A DNA stretch of 64,000 nt, from NCBI GenBank assembly GCA_963770295.1, contig CAVYPA010000019.1, positions 186,001-250,000 on the forward strand, given 5' to 3'. The notes under the pieces are model-generated. The model was given only the letters and a program-made list of their open reading frames with translations. It made no database searches and was not told the DNA's origin. Positions 44,914-54,444 of the stretch are shown in pieces (within the stretch, counting starts at the first letter, position 1; each line of letters starts with the position of its first letter). This DNA is from AWTP1-13 sp963770295. GTDB taxonomy: Bacteria; Pseudomonadota; Alphaproteobacteria; Rhizobiales; Hyphomicrobiaceae. A program made the position numbers and the translations under genes.

Positions 44914-44921
44914 GCCACGCC

Positions 44922-45725
44922 TCAGTCTTGCTTCTGCGCCGCGGTCACCGATCCCCCCGTGGCGGTGCGGCCGCCGTCGACGACGTACTGCGCACCGGTG
45001 ATGTTGCCCGCCAGATCTGAGCACAGAAAGAGCACGACGTTGGCCACCTCTTCCGCGGTGCCGTAGCGGCCGATGGGCAGGCTTGCCCGGTAGCGGTCGC
45101 CCACGCTTGAGGGATTGCCGGGATTGAGCTGGGTCTCGAGCGAATGGATCATGCGCGTGTCGATGGGACCGGGACAAACCGCGTTGACGCGCACGCCCGA
45201 GCGCGCCACCTCACCGGCGGCGGCCTTGGTCAAGCCCAGCACGGCGTGTTTGGAGGCGACGTAGGCCGACATGCCGGGCGTGGCGACGAGGCCCGCTACC
45301 GAGGCCGTGTTCACGACCGCGCCGGCCTTCTGCTTGAGAAGGACCGGCAGCACGTGGCGCAGGCCTAAGAAGACGCCCTTGACGTTGACGCTGATCACCT
45401 GGTCGAACACGGCTTCGTCGTATTCGGCGGTGGGGGCGACCTTGCCTTCGATGCCCGCGTTGTTGAAAAAGCAATCGATCCGACCGTGAGCCTCGAGCGT
45501 GGCCTTCACGTAGGCCTGGACGTCGGCCGATTTGGTCACGTCCGCGGCAAGCGCACGCGCGCTGCCGCCCTGCTGCGTGATGGTAGCGACAGTGCGCTCG
45601 GCCGCCGCCGCATCGAGGTCGACGGCGACCACCGCTGCATCACGCGCCGCAAAGAGGAGGGCTGCGGCCCGGCCAATGCCATTGCCGGCACCCGTGATGA
45701 GTGCGACCTTGCCCTTGAACTCCAT
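44922..45725 (-). CDS. SDR-family oxidoreductase
   Basis: A 267-residue short-chain dehydrogenase/reductase: TGAGNGIG cofactor loop at 11-18, NNAG near residue 88, and the active-site Tyr-x3-Lys in SAYVASKHA after the Ser in NTASVAG. Asp in VAVDLDAA at the end of strand 2 suggests NAD(H). Substrate unknown. ATG at 45725 lies eight bases after a GGAGGAG-like run. It converges with the HTH-QueF gene. Confidence 0.9.
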   Translation of the reverse strand: MEFKGKVALITGAGNGIGRAAALLFAARDAAVVAVDLDAAAAERTVATITQQGGSARALAADVTKSADVQAYVKATLEAHGRIDCFFNNAGIEGKVAPTAEYDEAVFDQVISVNVKGVFLGLRHVLPVLLKQKAGAVVNTASVAGLVATPGMSAYVASKHAVLGLTKAAAGEVARSGVRVNAVCPGPIDTRMIHSLETQLNPGNPSSVGDRYRASLPIGRYGTAEEVANVVLFLCSDLAGNITGAQYVVDGGRTATGGSVTAAQKQD

Positions 45726-45874
45726 GGCTGCTCCTCCAAGCGGTCTCGTGACGTGCAAAAAAGGATAGCATGCGCGCTCCTGTTGGCTAGCCTGCAATCC
45801 CCGAGCCTTGCCAGCGGCCGGCAAGGCTGGAAAGCTCGCCAGCCCACGGCCATCGCCAACACAGCACCGAAGCC

Positions 45875-47672
45875 ATGCACGATCTGACCCCTGCCGCAAA
45901 AATCGGCCATTGGCTCGCCCAATTCGAGCGTGCCCTGGCGGCGGGCGAGGCGGAGCAAACGCTGGCGCTGTTCCAGACGCGCTGCTTCTGGCGCGACATG
46001 GTGGCCTTCACCTGGAACATCAAAACCATGGAGGGGCAGGCGGAGATCGCGCCCTTTTTGTCGGCGACGCTGGCGCCTACGCGTGCACTGAACTTCCGGA
46101 TCGAGGGCGAAGCGCGCGAAACCGACGAGGGTACCGAGGCGCGCTTCACGTTCGAGACCAACCTCTGCAAAGGGCGCGGCCACCTGCGCCTGCAACAGGG
46201 CAAATGCTTTACGCTGCTGACCACCGCCACTGCGCTCAAGGGCCACGAGGAAAAGGCTGGCCGGCTGCGCGCCAACGGCGTCGCCCATGGCATCCATCCC
46301 AAGCGCAAAAGCTGGCTCGAGCTCAAGCGCCAAGAGCAGGCCGAACTCGGCTCTTCTCGCCAGCCCTACTGCGTGATCGTCGGCGGCGGCCAGGGCGGCA
46401 TTGCCTTGGCCGCGCGCCTCACCCGCTTGGCAGGTGCCGACCATCGTGCTTGAGCAGAATGCGCGCGCCGGCGACAGCTGGCGCCAGCGCTACAAGTCGC
46501 TGTGCCTGCACGATCCGGTCTGGTACGACCACCTGCCCTACCTGCCCTTCCCCGATCACTGGCCGGTGTTCACCCCCAAGGACAAGTTGGGCGACTGGCT
46601 GGAGATGTACGTCACGGTGATGGAGCTCAACTATTGGACCTCGAGCGCCTGCCGCAAGGCCAGCTACGACGAAGCCAGCAAGGAGTGGAGCGTGCTCGTC
46701 GAGCGGGACGGCGAGCTCCTCACGCTGCGACCCAAACAGCTGGTGTTGGCGACGGGCATGTCCGGGTTTCCGGAGGTACCGAACTTTCCGGGCCGCGAGA
46801 GCTTCAGCGGCGAGCAGCACCATTCCAGCTGCCATACCTCGGGCGAGGCCTATGCGGGAAAACGCTGCGTGGTGATTGGCTCGAACAATTCCGCGCACGA
46901 TATTGCCGCCGATTTGTGGGAGCACGGCGCCGACGTGACGATGGTGCAGCGCTCGCCGACCGTGGTCGTGCGCTCGGAAACGTTAATCGAAAAGGCCCAC
47001 GGCCCGCTTTATTCGGAGGCCGCATTGGAAAAGGGCATCGGCACGGACGTCGCCGACCTGACGCTCGCCTCGATCCCCCACCGATTGGTCCCCGAACGCG
47101 CCAAAGTGCTCTACCAAGAGATCCGCAAGCGCGATCAGGACCTCTATGACCGCCTGGAGGCGGCAGGCTTCTGGTTCGACTTCGGCGTGGACGGCAGCGG
47201 CATCCACGCCATCTATGCGCGGCGCGGCTCGGGCTACTACATCGATGTCGGCGCCAGCGAGCTGATCGCCGACGGCCGCATCAAGCTCAAAAGCCGCGTC
47301 GCGGTCGAGCGCCTCACGCCGACCTCGGTATCCTTGAGCGACGGCAGCGCGCTCCCCGCCGACCTCATCGTCTATGCCACCGGCTATGGCTCCATGAACG
47401 AATGGGCCGCGCACCTGATCAGCCGGCAAGTCGCCGACAAGGTCGGCAAATGCTGGGGCCTTGGCTCCGATACCCCCAAGGACCCCGGCCCTTGGGAAGG
47501 CGAGCTCAGGAACATGTGGCGGCCGACGCAGCAGGAGGCGCTCTGGTTTCATGGCGGCAACTTGCAGCAGTCGCGGTTTTACTCGCTCCAACTTGCCCTG
47601 CAGATCAAGGCGCGGGCAGCGGGGATCGCCACGCCCGTCTACGGCCTGCAGCCGGTTTATCATCGGCGCTGA
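45875..47672 (+). CDS. Flavin-containing monooxygenase with NTF2-like N-terminal domain (frame break)
   Basis: Residues 1-150 resemble an NTF2/SnoaL-like domain (FERALAAGEAEQTLALFQTR); then YCVIVGGGQGGIALAARL begins a flavin-binding domain, continuing as VPTIVLEQNARAGDSWRQRY, the second nucleotide motif VIGSNNSAHDIAADL and the ATGYGSMNE block. The junction at about 46430 needs a one-base correction: the first frame stops at 46453 while the second begins at 46401. With it the product is about 598 residues, the usual length for this two-domain type, whose members oxygenate nitrogen, sulfur or ketone substrates. Substrate unknown. Confidence 0.88.
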
Positions 47673-47804
47673 TGTGCTAAACGCCTCGCACCAGCCTCCC
47701 CGTTTGACCGCTCCAATTGCCCACCCCGATTGCCCCCCGATTGCTTGAGCGCGGCGCCAATGCCATGCTTGCCCTCGACCCACGCCCGAAGGAGGAGACA
47801 CCCC

Positions 47805-48383
47805 ATGAGCACGGCCGATCCCAACAAGGTGATCCTGACCGGCGAGAACCCGTTCATCCGGTTGAGCCCCGTTGACAGCGACGACTACACCACCAATGCC
47901 AGCTATTGGCGCATCATCTTTTCGCCGGCGGGACCGGGGCACGTGCTCTACGTCAAGAGCGAGCTCACGGAAAAGCGCTGGCGCATCTATACGGACAACA
48001 TCGCCATGGCGCGCTGGCTGCAGACGACGGTGCAGGGCATGCTCAATGCCGAGCTCCTCGACACCTCGATTCCCGTGGTCGATGCCGAATTCAGCAAGTT
48101 GGGCGATCCGCGCTATTTCTGGACCGAGAAGATCGCCGCCCGCGGCGAAGAGCTTAACCTGACCTGGTTCGACCTCGGCGATCCCCTGTTGATCCACACC
48201 CAGCCCAAGGCGCTGCCCAACCGCCCCTACGGCGTGTGCACGGTGCTGGTGCCGGCGCTCGGCAGCCGCCTTGCCCGCAACGGGGTCGAGGCCGCGGGCC
48301 GGTCCTGGCAGCGGGAGCGCGAGGGGCGGCCGTTCAGCACTTCCGCGCTCGCTTTTTCGGAAAGCTGGACCGACCTGCGCTAG
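47805..48383 (+). CDS. Conserved protein of unknown function
   Basis: A 192-residue soluble protein without signal peptide or membrane segment. It contains YWRIIFSPAGPGHVLYVKSE, RWRIYTDNIAMARWLQTTVQG, AEFSKLGDPRYFWTEKIAAR and LNLTWFDLGDPLLIHTQPK. The alternation of strands and aromatic residues suggests a beta-rich fold. GGAGGAG lies before the ATG. It follows the monooxygenase on the same strand and could be co-transcribed. I do not recognise it. Confidence 0.75.
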   Translation: MSTADPNKVILTGENPFIRLSPVDSDDYTTNASYWRIIFSPAGPGHVLYVKSELTEKRWRIYTDNIAMARWLQTTVQGMLNAELLDTSIPVVDAEFSKLGDPRYFWTEKIAARGEELNLTWFDLGDPLLIHTQPKALPNRPYGVCTVLVPALGSRLARNGVEAAGRSWQREREGRPFSTSALAFSESWTDLR

Positions 48384-48484
48384 GGTGTCCTCGTCAAGCC
48401 CAAGCAATTGTGGCTTGCACGCCAAACCGTTGGCGGCTAGCCCCAGGTGCGCAATTGCTGTTTGGTTCTGACCTCGGGATCGCG

Positions 48485-49396
48485 ATGACCGAAGCCCTGC
48501 CCTTCAAGACGACGATGACCTTTGCCTACGGCGAGCCGCGCCAGCTCGCCCCGGGGGTCGTGCGGATCGTTGCCAACAACCCCAACCACTTCACCTTCAA
48601 GGGCACCAACACCTATCTCATCGGCACCGATCCCGTCGCCCTGATCGACCCGGGTCCCGACGATCCGGCCCATCTCGCGGCAATTCTGCGGGCGCTGGAC
48701 GGACGGCGCCTATCCCACATCCTCGTCACCCACACCCACCACGATCACGTCGACGGCCTGCCGGCGCTGAGGGCGGCCACGGCCGCGAAAACGGTGGGCT
48801 ATGGCCGCAAGGCTAAAAACCGCGGCGCCAAGCGCACCAGCGCCGCGGGCGGCGAGTACGTGGAAGAGGATTTTGTGCCCGACCTTGCCATGACGGGGGG
48901 CGATCGGCTGGATGGCGAGGGTTGGTCGTTCGAGGCCCTCTTTACGCCCGGGCATGCGCCGGACCATCTGTGCTTTGCGCTGATGGGAACCGAGATCTTG
49001 TTTTCCGGTGACCACGTGATGGGATGGAACACATCCGTGGTGGCGCCTCCTGAAGGCAATATGGGGGCCTACATCCGCTCGCTCGAGTTGCTGACGGAGC
49101 GCTCCGATCGCACCTACTTTCCCGGCCACGGCGGCCAAGTCGAGGAGCCGCAGCGCCTGGTCAAGGCCTACCTCCTGCATCGTCGCATGCGCGAGCACGC
49201 CATTCGCGACTGCATTCGTCAGGGCCACAACACGGCACAGGCGATCGTGCCGGTCGTCTACCGCGGCCTCGACCCCAAGCTCCTCAACGCTGCGACCCTG
49301 TCGGTCCTCGCTCACGTTGAGCACTTGAAGGAGCGCGGTCTCGTGGCGTACGAGGCGCCACTTTCGGAGTCTCGCGTTCTTTCAGCCGTTTCATGA
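48485..49396 (+). CDS. MBL-fold metallo-hydrolase
   Basis: A 303-residue metallo-beta-lactamase-fold hydrolase with the metal motif THTHHDHVDG (His83, His85, Asp87, His88), later metal ligands in TPGHAPDHL and FSGDHVMGW, and FPGHGG near the C terminus, resembling LACTB2-like enzymes that cleave esters, glutathione conjugates or RNA. Its last 113 bases overlap the 3' end of the DUF1499 gene on the other strand. Confidence 0.9.
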   Translation: MTEALPFKTTMTFAYGEPRQLAPGVVRIVANNPNHFTFKGTNTYLIGTDPVALIDPGPDDPAHLAAILRALDGRRLSHILVTHTHHDHVDGLPALRAATAAKTVGYGRKAKNRGAKRTSAAGGEYVEEDFVPDLAMTGGDRLDGEGWSFEALFTPGHAPDHLCFALMGTEILFSGDHVMGWNTSVVAPPEGNMGAYIRSLELLTERSDRTYFPGHGGQVEEPQRLVKAYLLHRRMREHAIRDCIRQGHNTAQAIVPVVYRGLDPKLLNAATLSVLAHVEHLKERGLVAYEAPLSESRVLSAVS

Positions 49397-50222
49397 TCGC
49401 CGCGCCGCGAGTGGTGCGCAGCCGCCGTCTTCCGGCCACCGTCGTCGGCAACGTGGCATCGATCTGCGCCTGCACTTCCCCATAGAAGCGACGGATGCGC
49501 ATCGCGTTCTGGCCGAAGTCGAAATCGCCGTAGCGCGAGGCGGAGCGAATGTCGATGCGCGAGCGCACGTTGGTGCCGATGACACGAATGGCGATGTCGT
49601 CGGGAAAGCCCAACAGCAGCGTTTGATCCGTGGCCTCGATGATGCCGGGGCGCGCGGTTTTGGGGGTCGGCGCCTCGGAGGCAGCGACCTTCCACTTGAG
49701 CTTGCGCACGGCCTCTTCGACGAGCTCGAAGGTTTCTTCCGCCGAGCGGTCGAGCGTGATACCGCGCAGGTCCGGATAGGCGGCCTGCTGTAAAAGGGCG
49801 ACCGGCTCACCCGGGTAGGCGGTGGGTTTGGCGCCGGCGGCGCGCTGCGGCGCCAAGGCCTCGAAGCGCGGCGGCGTTGACAAATCGGTGCTGACGTCAT
49901 TGATCCGCGGCAGCTTGAACAGCGCCGGCAGGTAGGTTAACGGCCAAGCGAGAAAGACAAGCGCCAGGAACATCCCCAGAAAAGCCGTGCCGGCGCCGGC
50001 GTAGCCCTTGCGCCAGATCCCGATCAGCGACAACAGGCCAACGAGGGCGGCGACCGCCAGCCCCAGCGCACCAACGGCAAACAGATTGATCGCCACTGGC
50101 GTCGGAAACGACGTCAGCCGGTGCAGCGCCACGCCCGTGACGGTCAGCCCGGCCGAGAACAGCGCCACGCGGCCCGACCAGCGTGCGAGACGTGAATGGA
50201 TCTTATGCCCGTGGTCGATCAT
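49284..50222 (-). CDS. DUF1499 membrane protein
   Basis: A protein of about 312 residues with two to three N-terminal helices (WSGRVALFSAGLTVTGVALH, AINLFAVGALGLAVAALVGL, AGTAFLGMFLALVFLAWPLT) and the soluble DUF1499 domain (RSAEETFELVEEAVRKLKWK, RSRIDIRSASRYGDFDFGQN). The frame continues upstream to 51872 but ATG 50222 starts the known family. The last 40 residues are a basic tail overlapping the MBL gene on the opposite strand; the conserved domain ends before it. Confidence 0.85.
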   Translation of the reverse strand: MIDHGHKIHSRLARWSGRVALFSAGLTVTGVALHRLTSFPTPVAINLFAVGALGLAVAALVGLLSLIGIWRKGYAGAGTAFLGMFLALVFLAWPLTYLPALFKLPRINDVSTDLSTPPRFEALAPQRAAGAKPTAYPGEPVALLQQAAYPDLRGITLDRSAEETFELVEEAVRKLKWKVAASEAPTPKTARPGIIEATDQTLLLGFPDDIAIRVIGTNVRSRIDIRSASRYGDFDFGQNAMRIRRFYGEVQAQIDATLPTTVAGRRRLRTTRGAAIMKRLKERETPKVAPRTPRDRAPSSAQRERGPTGSQR

Positions 50223-50291
50223 AGCGCCGCCATCTGCTAGCCTCGGCTCATAGCAATGTTGGGGCAAGACTGCCAGGGCTCGCCCACCCCC

Positions 50292-50330
50292 GGCCGCCCC
50301 TGGCCGCCCCCTGGCCGCCCCCTGGCCGCA
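50292..50330. repeat. Short GC-rich tandem repeat upstream of ubiE
   Basis: GGCCGCCCC(C)T units begin at 50292, 50302, 50313 and 50324, 10-11 bases each. They lie between the divergent DUF1499 and ubiE genes and may vary in copy number. Confidence 0.6.
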
Positions 50331-50375
50331 ATGGCGGGCCTCAGCTAGGTTCCGGAAAGGCCCCGAGAAAGGTCC

Positions 50376-51164
50376 ATGAGCAGCCCCCCACCAAACCCTC
50401 CCGCCGGCGAGGACAACGAGACCGCCGCCTTCGGCTTCCGAAAGGTTGCAGCCGAAACGCGGCAGGGCCTTGTCAACGAGGTCTTTTCCACGGTTGCGGC
50501 CCGTTACGACCTCATGAACGACCTCATGTCCGCGGGCCTGCACCGGCTCTGGAAGGACGATCTCATCACCTGGCTGAACCCGCCCCGGTCGCAACGACCC
50601 TTCGAGCTGATCGACGCGGCCGCCGGCACCGGCGACGTTGCGCTGAAGGCGCTCCGCGGCGGCGGCCCGGGGTGCCGGGCGACCCTGTGCGACATCAATC
50701 CGGCCATGCTCGAGGTGGGCAGGGACCGCCTGCGCCAGGCCGGTTTGGCCGCCCGGGCCAGCTTCGCCATCGGCAATGCCGAGGCGCTCCCCTTTGCCGA
50801 CCAGCGGTTTGATGCCTTTACCATCGCCTTTGGCATCCGCAACGTCACGCGGATCGACCAGGCACTGGCCGAAGCGCGCCGGGTGCTCAAGCGGGGAGGG
50901 CGCTTTTTGTGCCTGGAATTTTCCTGCTGCGATGTGCCCGTGCTCGACCGGCTCTACGATTTTCATTCCTTCGAGGTCATCCCGCGGCTCGGCGCCTTGG
51001 CCGCCGGCGCGGCCGAACCCTATCGCTACCTGGTCGAAAGCATTCGCGCCTTCCCCGACCAGCGCCGCTTTGCTGGCATGATCGGCAAGGCCGGCTTTCA
51101 GCGCGTCACCTTTCGCAATTTGACGGGCGGCATCGCCGCCATCCACTCGGGCTGGCGGCTCTAG
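50376..51164 (+). CDS. ubiE: Ubiquinone/menaquinone biosynthesis C-methyltransferase
   Basis: UbiE methylates the quinone ring using SAM. The 262-residue protein has KVAAETRQGLVNEVFSTVAARYD-type lead-in (read as QGLVNEVFSTVAARYD), the family marker YDLMNDLMSAGLHRLWKDDL, the SAM site LIDAAAGTGDVAL near residue 75, and NAEALPFADQRFDAFTIAFG followed by IRNVTRID. It is upstream of ubiB, as usual, so the two probably form an operon. Confidence 0.96.
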   Translation: MSSPPPNPPAGEDNETAAFGFRKVAAETRQGLVNEVFSTVAARYDLMNDLMSAGLHRLWKDDLITWLNPPRSQRPFELIDAAAGTGDVALKALRGGGPGCRATLCDINPAMLEVGRDRLRQAGLAARASFAIGNAEALPFADQRFDAFTIAFGIRNVTRIDQALAEARRVLKRGGRFLCLEFSCCDVPVLDRLYDFHSFEVIPRLGALAAGAAEPYRYLVESIRAFPDQRRFAGMIGKAGFQRVTFRNLTGGIAAIHSGWRL

Positions 51165-51311
51165 GCGCCCCCTTGCCCAGCAGTGGGCCAGGGATGAGCC
51201 CAGTAGCGCGGCGGCGCAAACTATAGGCCCCCTTGCCGCTTGACCTGGGGCCCGCCTGGGGCAATGTCGCCCGATCCTTGCGTCGGTTTCCACCAGGTTC
51301 GCCCCGTCACG

Positions 51312-52925
51312 ATGGCCACGGCACTCGGCAACATCTTCCGGCTCGGCCGCGCCGGCGCGGTGCTGGCCCAGCACGGGGTGCGCTTCGTGCCGCCAGGCAC
51401 GCGTGTACCCTTCCTGTTGCGGCTGGCCCGCGCAGCCACGCTGCCAATCCGCATTTTGGCTTGGCCGCTCACGCGCTCTGAGCCGGAAGAAACGCGGGTG
51501 ACCGACGCCCTGACGAGCCTGGGGCCCAGTTACATCAAGCTCGGGCAATTCTTGGCGACGCGCGCCGATTTGATCGGTCCCGAGCTCGCCCAGGATTTGC
51601 GCCACCTGCAGGACAAGCTGCCGCCCTTTGCCATGAGCCAGGCGCGCGCCGCCGTGGCGGAAGCGCTGGGCGGCAGGATAGAGGATCATTTTGCCGAGTT
51701 CGGCCCGCCCGTTGCGGCAGCCTCGATCGCCCAGGTGCACAAGGCGGTGGTGCTCGATGGCGAGGGCCGTCACAACGTCGCCGTCAAGATCCTGCGGCCC
51801 GGCATTGAAAAGCGCTTCCGCCGCGACCTCGACAGCTACCGCTTCGCCGCCCGGCAGATCGAACGCTTCCATCCGCCCTCACGCCGGCTGCGGCCGGTCG
51901 CCGTCGTCGACACCTTGGCGCACTCCGTCGAAATCGAAATGGACCTGCGGCTCGAGGCCGCCGCCATGTCCGAGATGGCGGACAACATCAAAGGCGATCA
52001 AGTGCTCGCCGATGGGAGCTTCCGCGTGCCCGCCGTCGACTGGCGCCGCACCTCCAAACGCGTGCTCTCGACGGAGTGGGTGGACGGGATCCCGATCGCC
52101 GATCATGCCGCGCTGCGCGCGGCGGGATTGGACCTCGGGCGCTTGGGCCTCACGCTCTTGCGCTCGTTTCTGCGCCACGCCATGCGCGACGGCTTTTTCC
52201 ACGCCGACCTGCATCAGGGCAATCTCTTGGTCGATGCGGCCGGCCAAATCGTCGCCGTCGATTTCGGCATCATGGGGCGTTTGGGGCCCAAGGAACGCCG
52301 GTTCCTGGCCGAGATCCTGCACGGCCTCATCACGCGCGACTATCGCCGCACCGCGCTTGTCCACTTTGAGGCGGGCTATGTGCCACCACACCAGCCCGTG
52401 GAGCTCTTCGCCCAGGCCATGCGGGCCATCGGCGAGCCGATCCATGGTCGCGCCGCCTCGGAGATTTCGATCGCCGACCTGTTGGGCCAGCTGTTCGCCT
52501 ACACGGAAGTGTTCGACATGCGCACCCGCCCGGAGCTCCTGCTGCTGCAGAAGACCATGGTGGTGGTGGAAGGGGTCGCCCGCTCGCTCGATCCCGAACT
52601 CAACATCTGGAACGCGGCCGAACCGATTGCCAAGGCGTGGGTGGAAGCCAACTACGGCATGGCCGGCCGCTTGAAGGAGGCGGGCGAAGGCGCCGAACTG
52701 ATGGGCAAAATCGTGGCGGAGGTCCCGCGCCTTCTGGAGCAAGGGGAGCGGGTCGCGCAGGCGCTGGCCGAGACGGCGCGGGCGGGCCTCAGGCTCGACG
52801 AGGAGACGATCGAGCGGCTGGCGGCGGCGCAGGCGCGCCACGACCGCTGGAGCCGTCGCGCCCTATGGGCGGCAGCGGCGGCGTTGTTGGCGATCGCGGC
52901 CTGGCTGTTGACCCCGCTCGGTTGA
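51312..52925 (+). CDS. ubiB: Ubiquinone biosynthesis protein UbiB (ABC1/ADCK kinase-like family)
   Basis: A 537-residue UbiB protein needed for coenzyme Q synthesis; the family has an atypical kinase fold with ATPase activity. It shows the KxGQ motif in SLGPSYIKLGQFLATRADL, the Ala-rich loop AAASIAQVHKA, the catalytic-like DGFFHADLHQGNLLV and VDFGIMG, and two C-terminal membrane helices ending at ALLAIAAWLLTPLG. ATG at 51312 is the conserved start. Downstream of ubiE by 147 bases. Confidence 0.95.
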   Translation: MATALGNIFRLGRAGAVLAQHGVRFVPPGTRVPFLLRLARAATLPIRILAWPLTRSEPEETRVTDALTSLGPSYIKLGQFLATRADLIGPELAQDLRHLQDKLPPFAMSQARAAVAEALGGRIEDHFAEFGPPVAAASIAQVHKAVVLDGEGRHNVAVKILRPGIEKRFRRDLDSYRFAARQIERFHPPSRRLRPVAVVDTLAHSVEIEMDLRLEAAAMSEMADNIKGDQVLADGSFRVPAVDWRRTSKRVLSTEWVDGIPIADHAALRAAGLDLGRLGLTLLRSFLRHAMRDGFFHADLHQGNLLVDAAGQIVAVDFGIMGRLGPKERRFLAEILHGLITRDYRRTALVHFEAGYVPPHQPVELFAQAMRAIGEPIHGRAASEISIADLLGQLFAYTEVFDMRTRPELLLLQKTMVVVEGVARSLDPELNIWNAAEPIAKAWVEANYGMAGRLKEAGEGAELMGKIVAEVPRLLEQGERVAQALAETARAGLRLDEETIERLAAAQARHDRWSRRALWAAAAALLAIAAWLLTPLG

Positions 52926-52932
52926 ATACTTG

Positions 52933-54072
52933 CTAAGCCGAGACCCACTGCGGTTCGGCAATCGGCGTCGCCCAAGCATTGTAGCCATAAACCCAGCTCG
53001 GGTCGCCGGCCTGCTTGCCCCAGGTGTTTTGCCGCGACGTGAGCTGGATGCGCGCCGTGCGCTCAAGCCGAGTTGCTTCGTAGCGCTTAAAGGCAATCGC
53101 CGGGTCGGCGGCCTCAAGGCAGCGCGACAACACCGCGGCGTCTTCGAGCGCGTTGGCGGCCCCCTGCGCCATGTAAGGCGTCATCGGGTGACAGGCGTCC
53201 CCAAGCAGCACGATGGCGCCAGAACTCCAACGCGGCAAGGGATCGCGCTCGAACAGCGCCCATTTGTGGACTTGCGGACAGGCCGCCAGCAGGCGCTGCA
53301 CGTCCGAGTGGAAGCCGGCGAGCGCCTCTATCACTTCGGCCATCTCGCCGCGCTGGGACCAGGACTCCACATCCCAGTGGGGATCCGGCACGCTGGTGAC
53401 GAAGTAGATTTCGTCGCGCCGTGGGTTGACCGGATAGACGACGATATGCCGGTCCGGGCCCCACCACTTGGTGCAGGTATCGACAGCAAAGTCGCCGAGT
53501 AGGGCGGCGGGGAAGACCGTGCGGTGGGCGACGCGGCCCGTGAAGATCGGGCGCTCGGGCCCGAGCAGGATTTCGCGCACGCGCGAGTGTACGCCATCGG
53601 CGCCGACCACGCCGTCGGCCGTAACCCGGCTGCCGTCAGCAAAGACGAGTTCGACGCCGCACGCGCGCGGGACGATGTCGAGGAGCTTTTTATTGAAGCG
53701 GATCACGCTCGCAGGCACGGCGGAGAGAATGGCGGCATGCAGGTCACCGCGGTGCAGCAAGAGATAGGGCGCGCCGTAGCGCGCCTCGGCCTCGGCGCCG
53801 AAGGTGAGATCGGCGAGGTGTTCGCCCGTGTCCCAAACGCGATGGGTCCAGGCGGGAGGTTGAAAGGCCATTTGCCGCAACAGCGGCTCTAACCCCAACG
53901 CGCGCAGCACGTGCATGGCGTTGGGGCTCATTTGAATGCCCGCGCCAAGGCGCTCGAACGCCGGCGCCTGCTCGTAGACCGTCACTTTGGCGCCGCGCCG
54001 CGCCAGCAGGCCAGCCAGCGCCAGCCCACCGATCCCCGCACCAATGATGGCAATGTCAGGCCGGCTTTGCAT
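52933..54072 (-). CDS. FAD-dependent monooxygenase, salicylate-hydroxylase-like
   Basis: A 379-residue flavoprotein of the aromatic hydroxylase class: GAGIGGLALAGLLARRGAKV binding FAD near the N terminus, the VVGADGVHSRVR (DG) motif near residue 160, and LLGDACHPMTPYMAQGA near residue 290. It resembles salicylate and 6-hydroxynicotinate monooxygenases; substrate unknown. ATG at 54072 precedes the Rossmann fold by eight residues. Convergent with ubiB. Confidence 0.88.
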   Translation of the reverse strand: MQSRPDIAIIGAGIGGLALAGLLARRGAKVTVYEQAPAFERLGAGIQMSPNAMHVLRALGLEPLLRQMAFQPPAWTHRVWDTGEHLADLTFGAEAEARYGAPYLLLHRGDLHAAILSAVPASVIRFNKKLLDIVPRACGVELVFADGSRVTADGVVGADGVHSRVREILLGPERPIFTGRVAHRTVFPAALLGDFAVDTCTKWWGPDRHIVVYPVNPRRDEIYFVTSVPDPHWDVESWSQRGEMAEVIEALAGFHSDVQRLLAACPQVHKWALFERDPLPRWSSGAIVLLGDACHPMTPYMAQGAANALEDAAVLSRCLEAADPAIAFKRYEATRLERTARIQLTSRQNTWGKQAGDPSWVYGYNAWATPIAEPQWVSA

Positions 54073-54319
54073 CTGTCGATCCCTCGTTGCCCTCACCAAA
54101 CGATGGGCACTTGGCCAAGCCACGTCAAGCCGAGCGCAGTCGTGTGCTCGTTTCCAGAAATTGTGCCTCGTTTCCTGACGGACGTCGGGCGTCCCGCGCT
54201 TGGCGCCAGCCAAGGACCGAGTGGACGGCCCGTCGCCCCGAGATCCGGGCAACGCCACGCGCGGCGGCAGTACTCCCGGTGCGGAATCACCACCGCCTTA
54301 GATGCGGGAACAGCCGGAT

Positions 54320-54344
54320 GGAACCGGGGCAACCATCGAGGGTT
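54320..54344 (+). promoter_or_regulatory. EcfG-type general stress promoter
   Basis: GGAAC at 54320-54324 and GGTT at 54341-54344 with 16 bases between, against the alphaproteobacterial sigma-EcfG consensus GGAAC-N16-17-CGTT (one mismatch). It points toward the SDR gene, which belongs to a family often in the general stress regulon. Confidence 0.55.
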
Positions 54345-54373
54345 AGATGCTTAAGCTCTGTCGCTGTTAATAG

Positions 54374-54420
54374 GCCTCCCGAGCACAATCGCCCCTGTGG
54401 GTCGCGGAGGCGCTTTTTTT
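54374..54420 (+). terminator. Hairpin with T7 run in the SDR leader
   Basis: GCCTCC at 54374-54379 pairs with GGAGGC at 54406-54411, followed by GC and seven T residues (54414-54420). It is a textbook-like intrinsic terminator, yet lies only 25 bases before an ATG and about 30 bases after the expected transcription start, so it could be an attenuator or end a short RNA. Confidence 0.5.
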
Positions 54421-54444
54421 GAGGGACACGTCCGAGGGACAACC

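Larger units (their letters stand above)
54073..54444. other. Intergenic region holding divergent promoters
   Basis: About 370 bases between the FAD monooxygenase (minus) and the SDR (plus). The part from 54320 on carries an EcfG-like promoter and a terminator-like hairpin, listed separately. The rest shows no gene. Confidence 0.5.

Noticed and set aside
50223..51872. 550-codon upstream extension of the DUF1499 frame
   Set aside because: It runs antisense through ubiE and into ubiB and has shadow composition; ATG at 50222 starts the known family.
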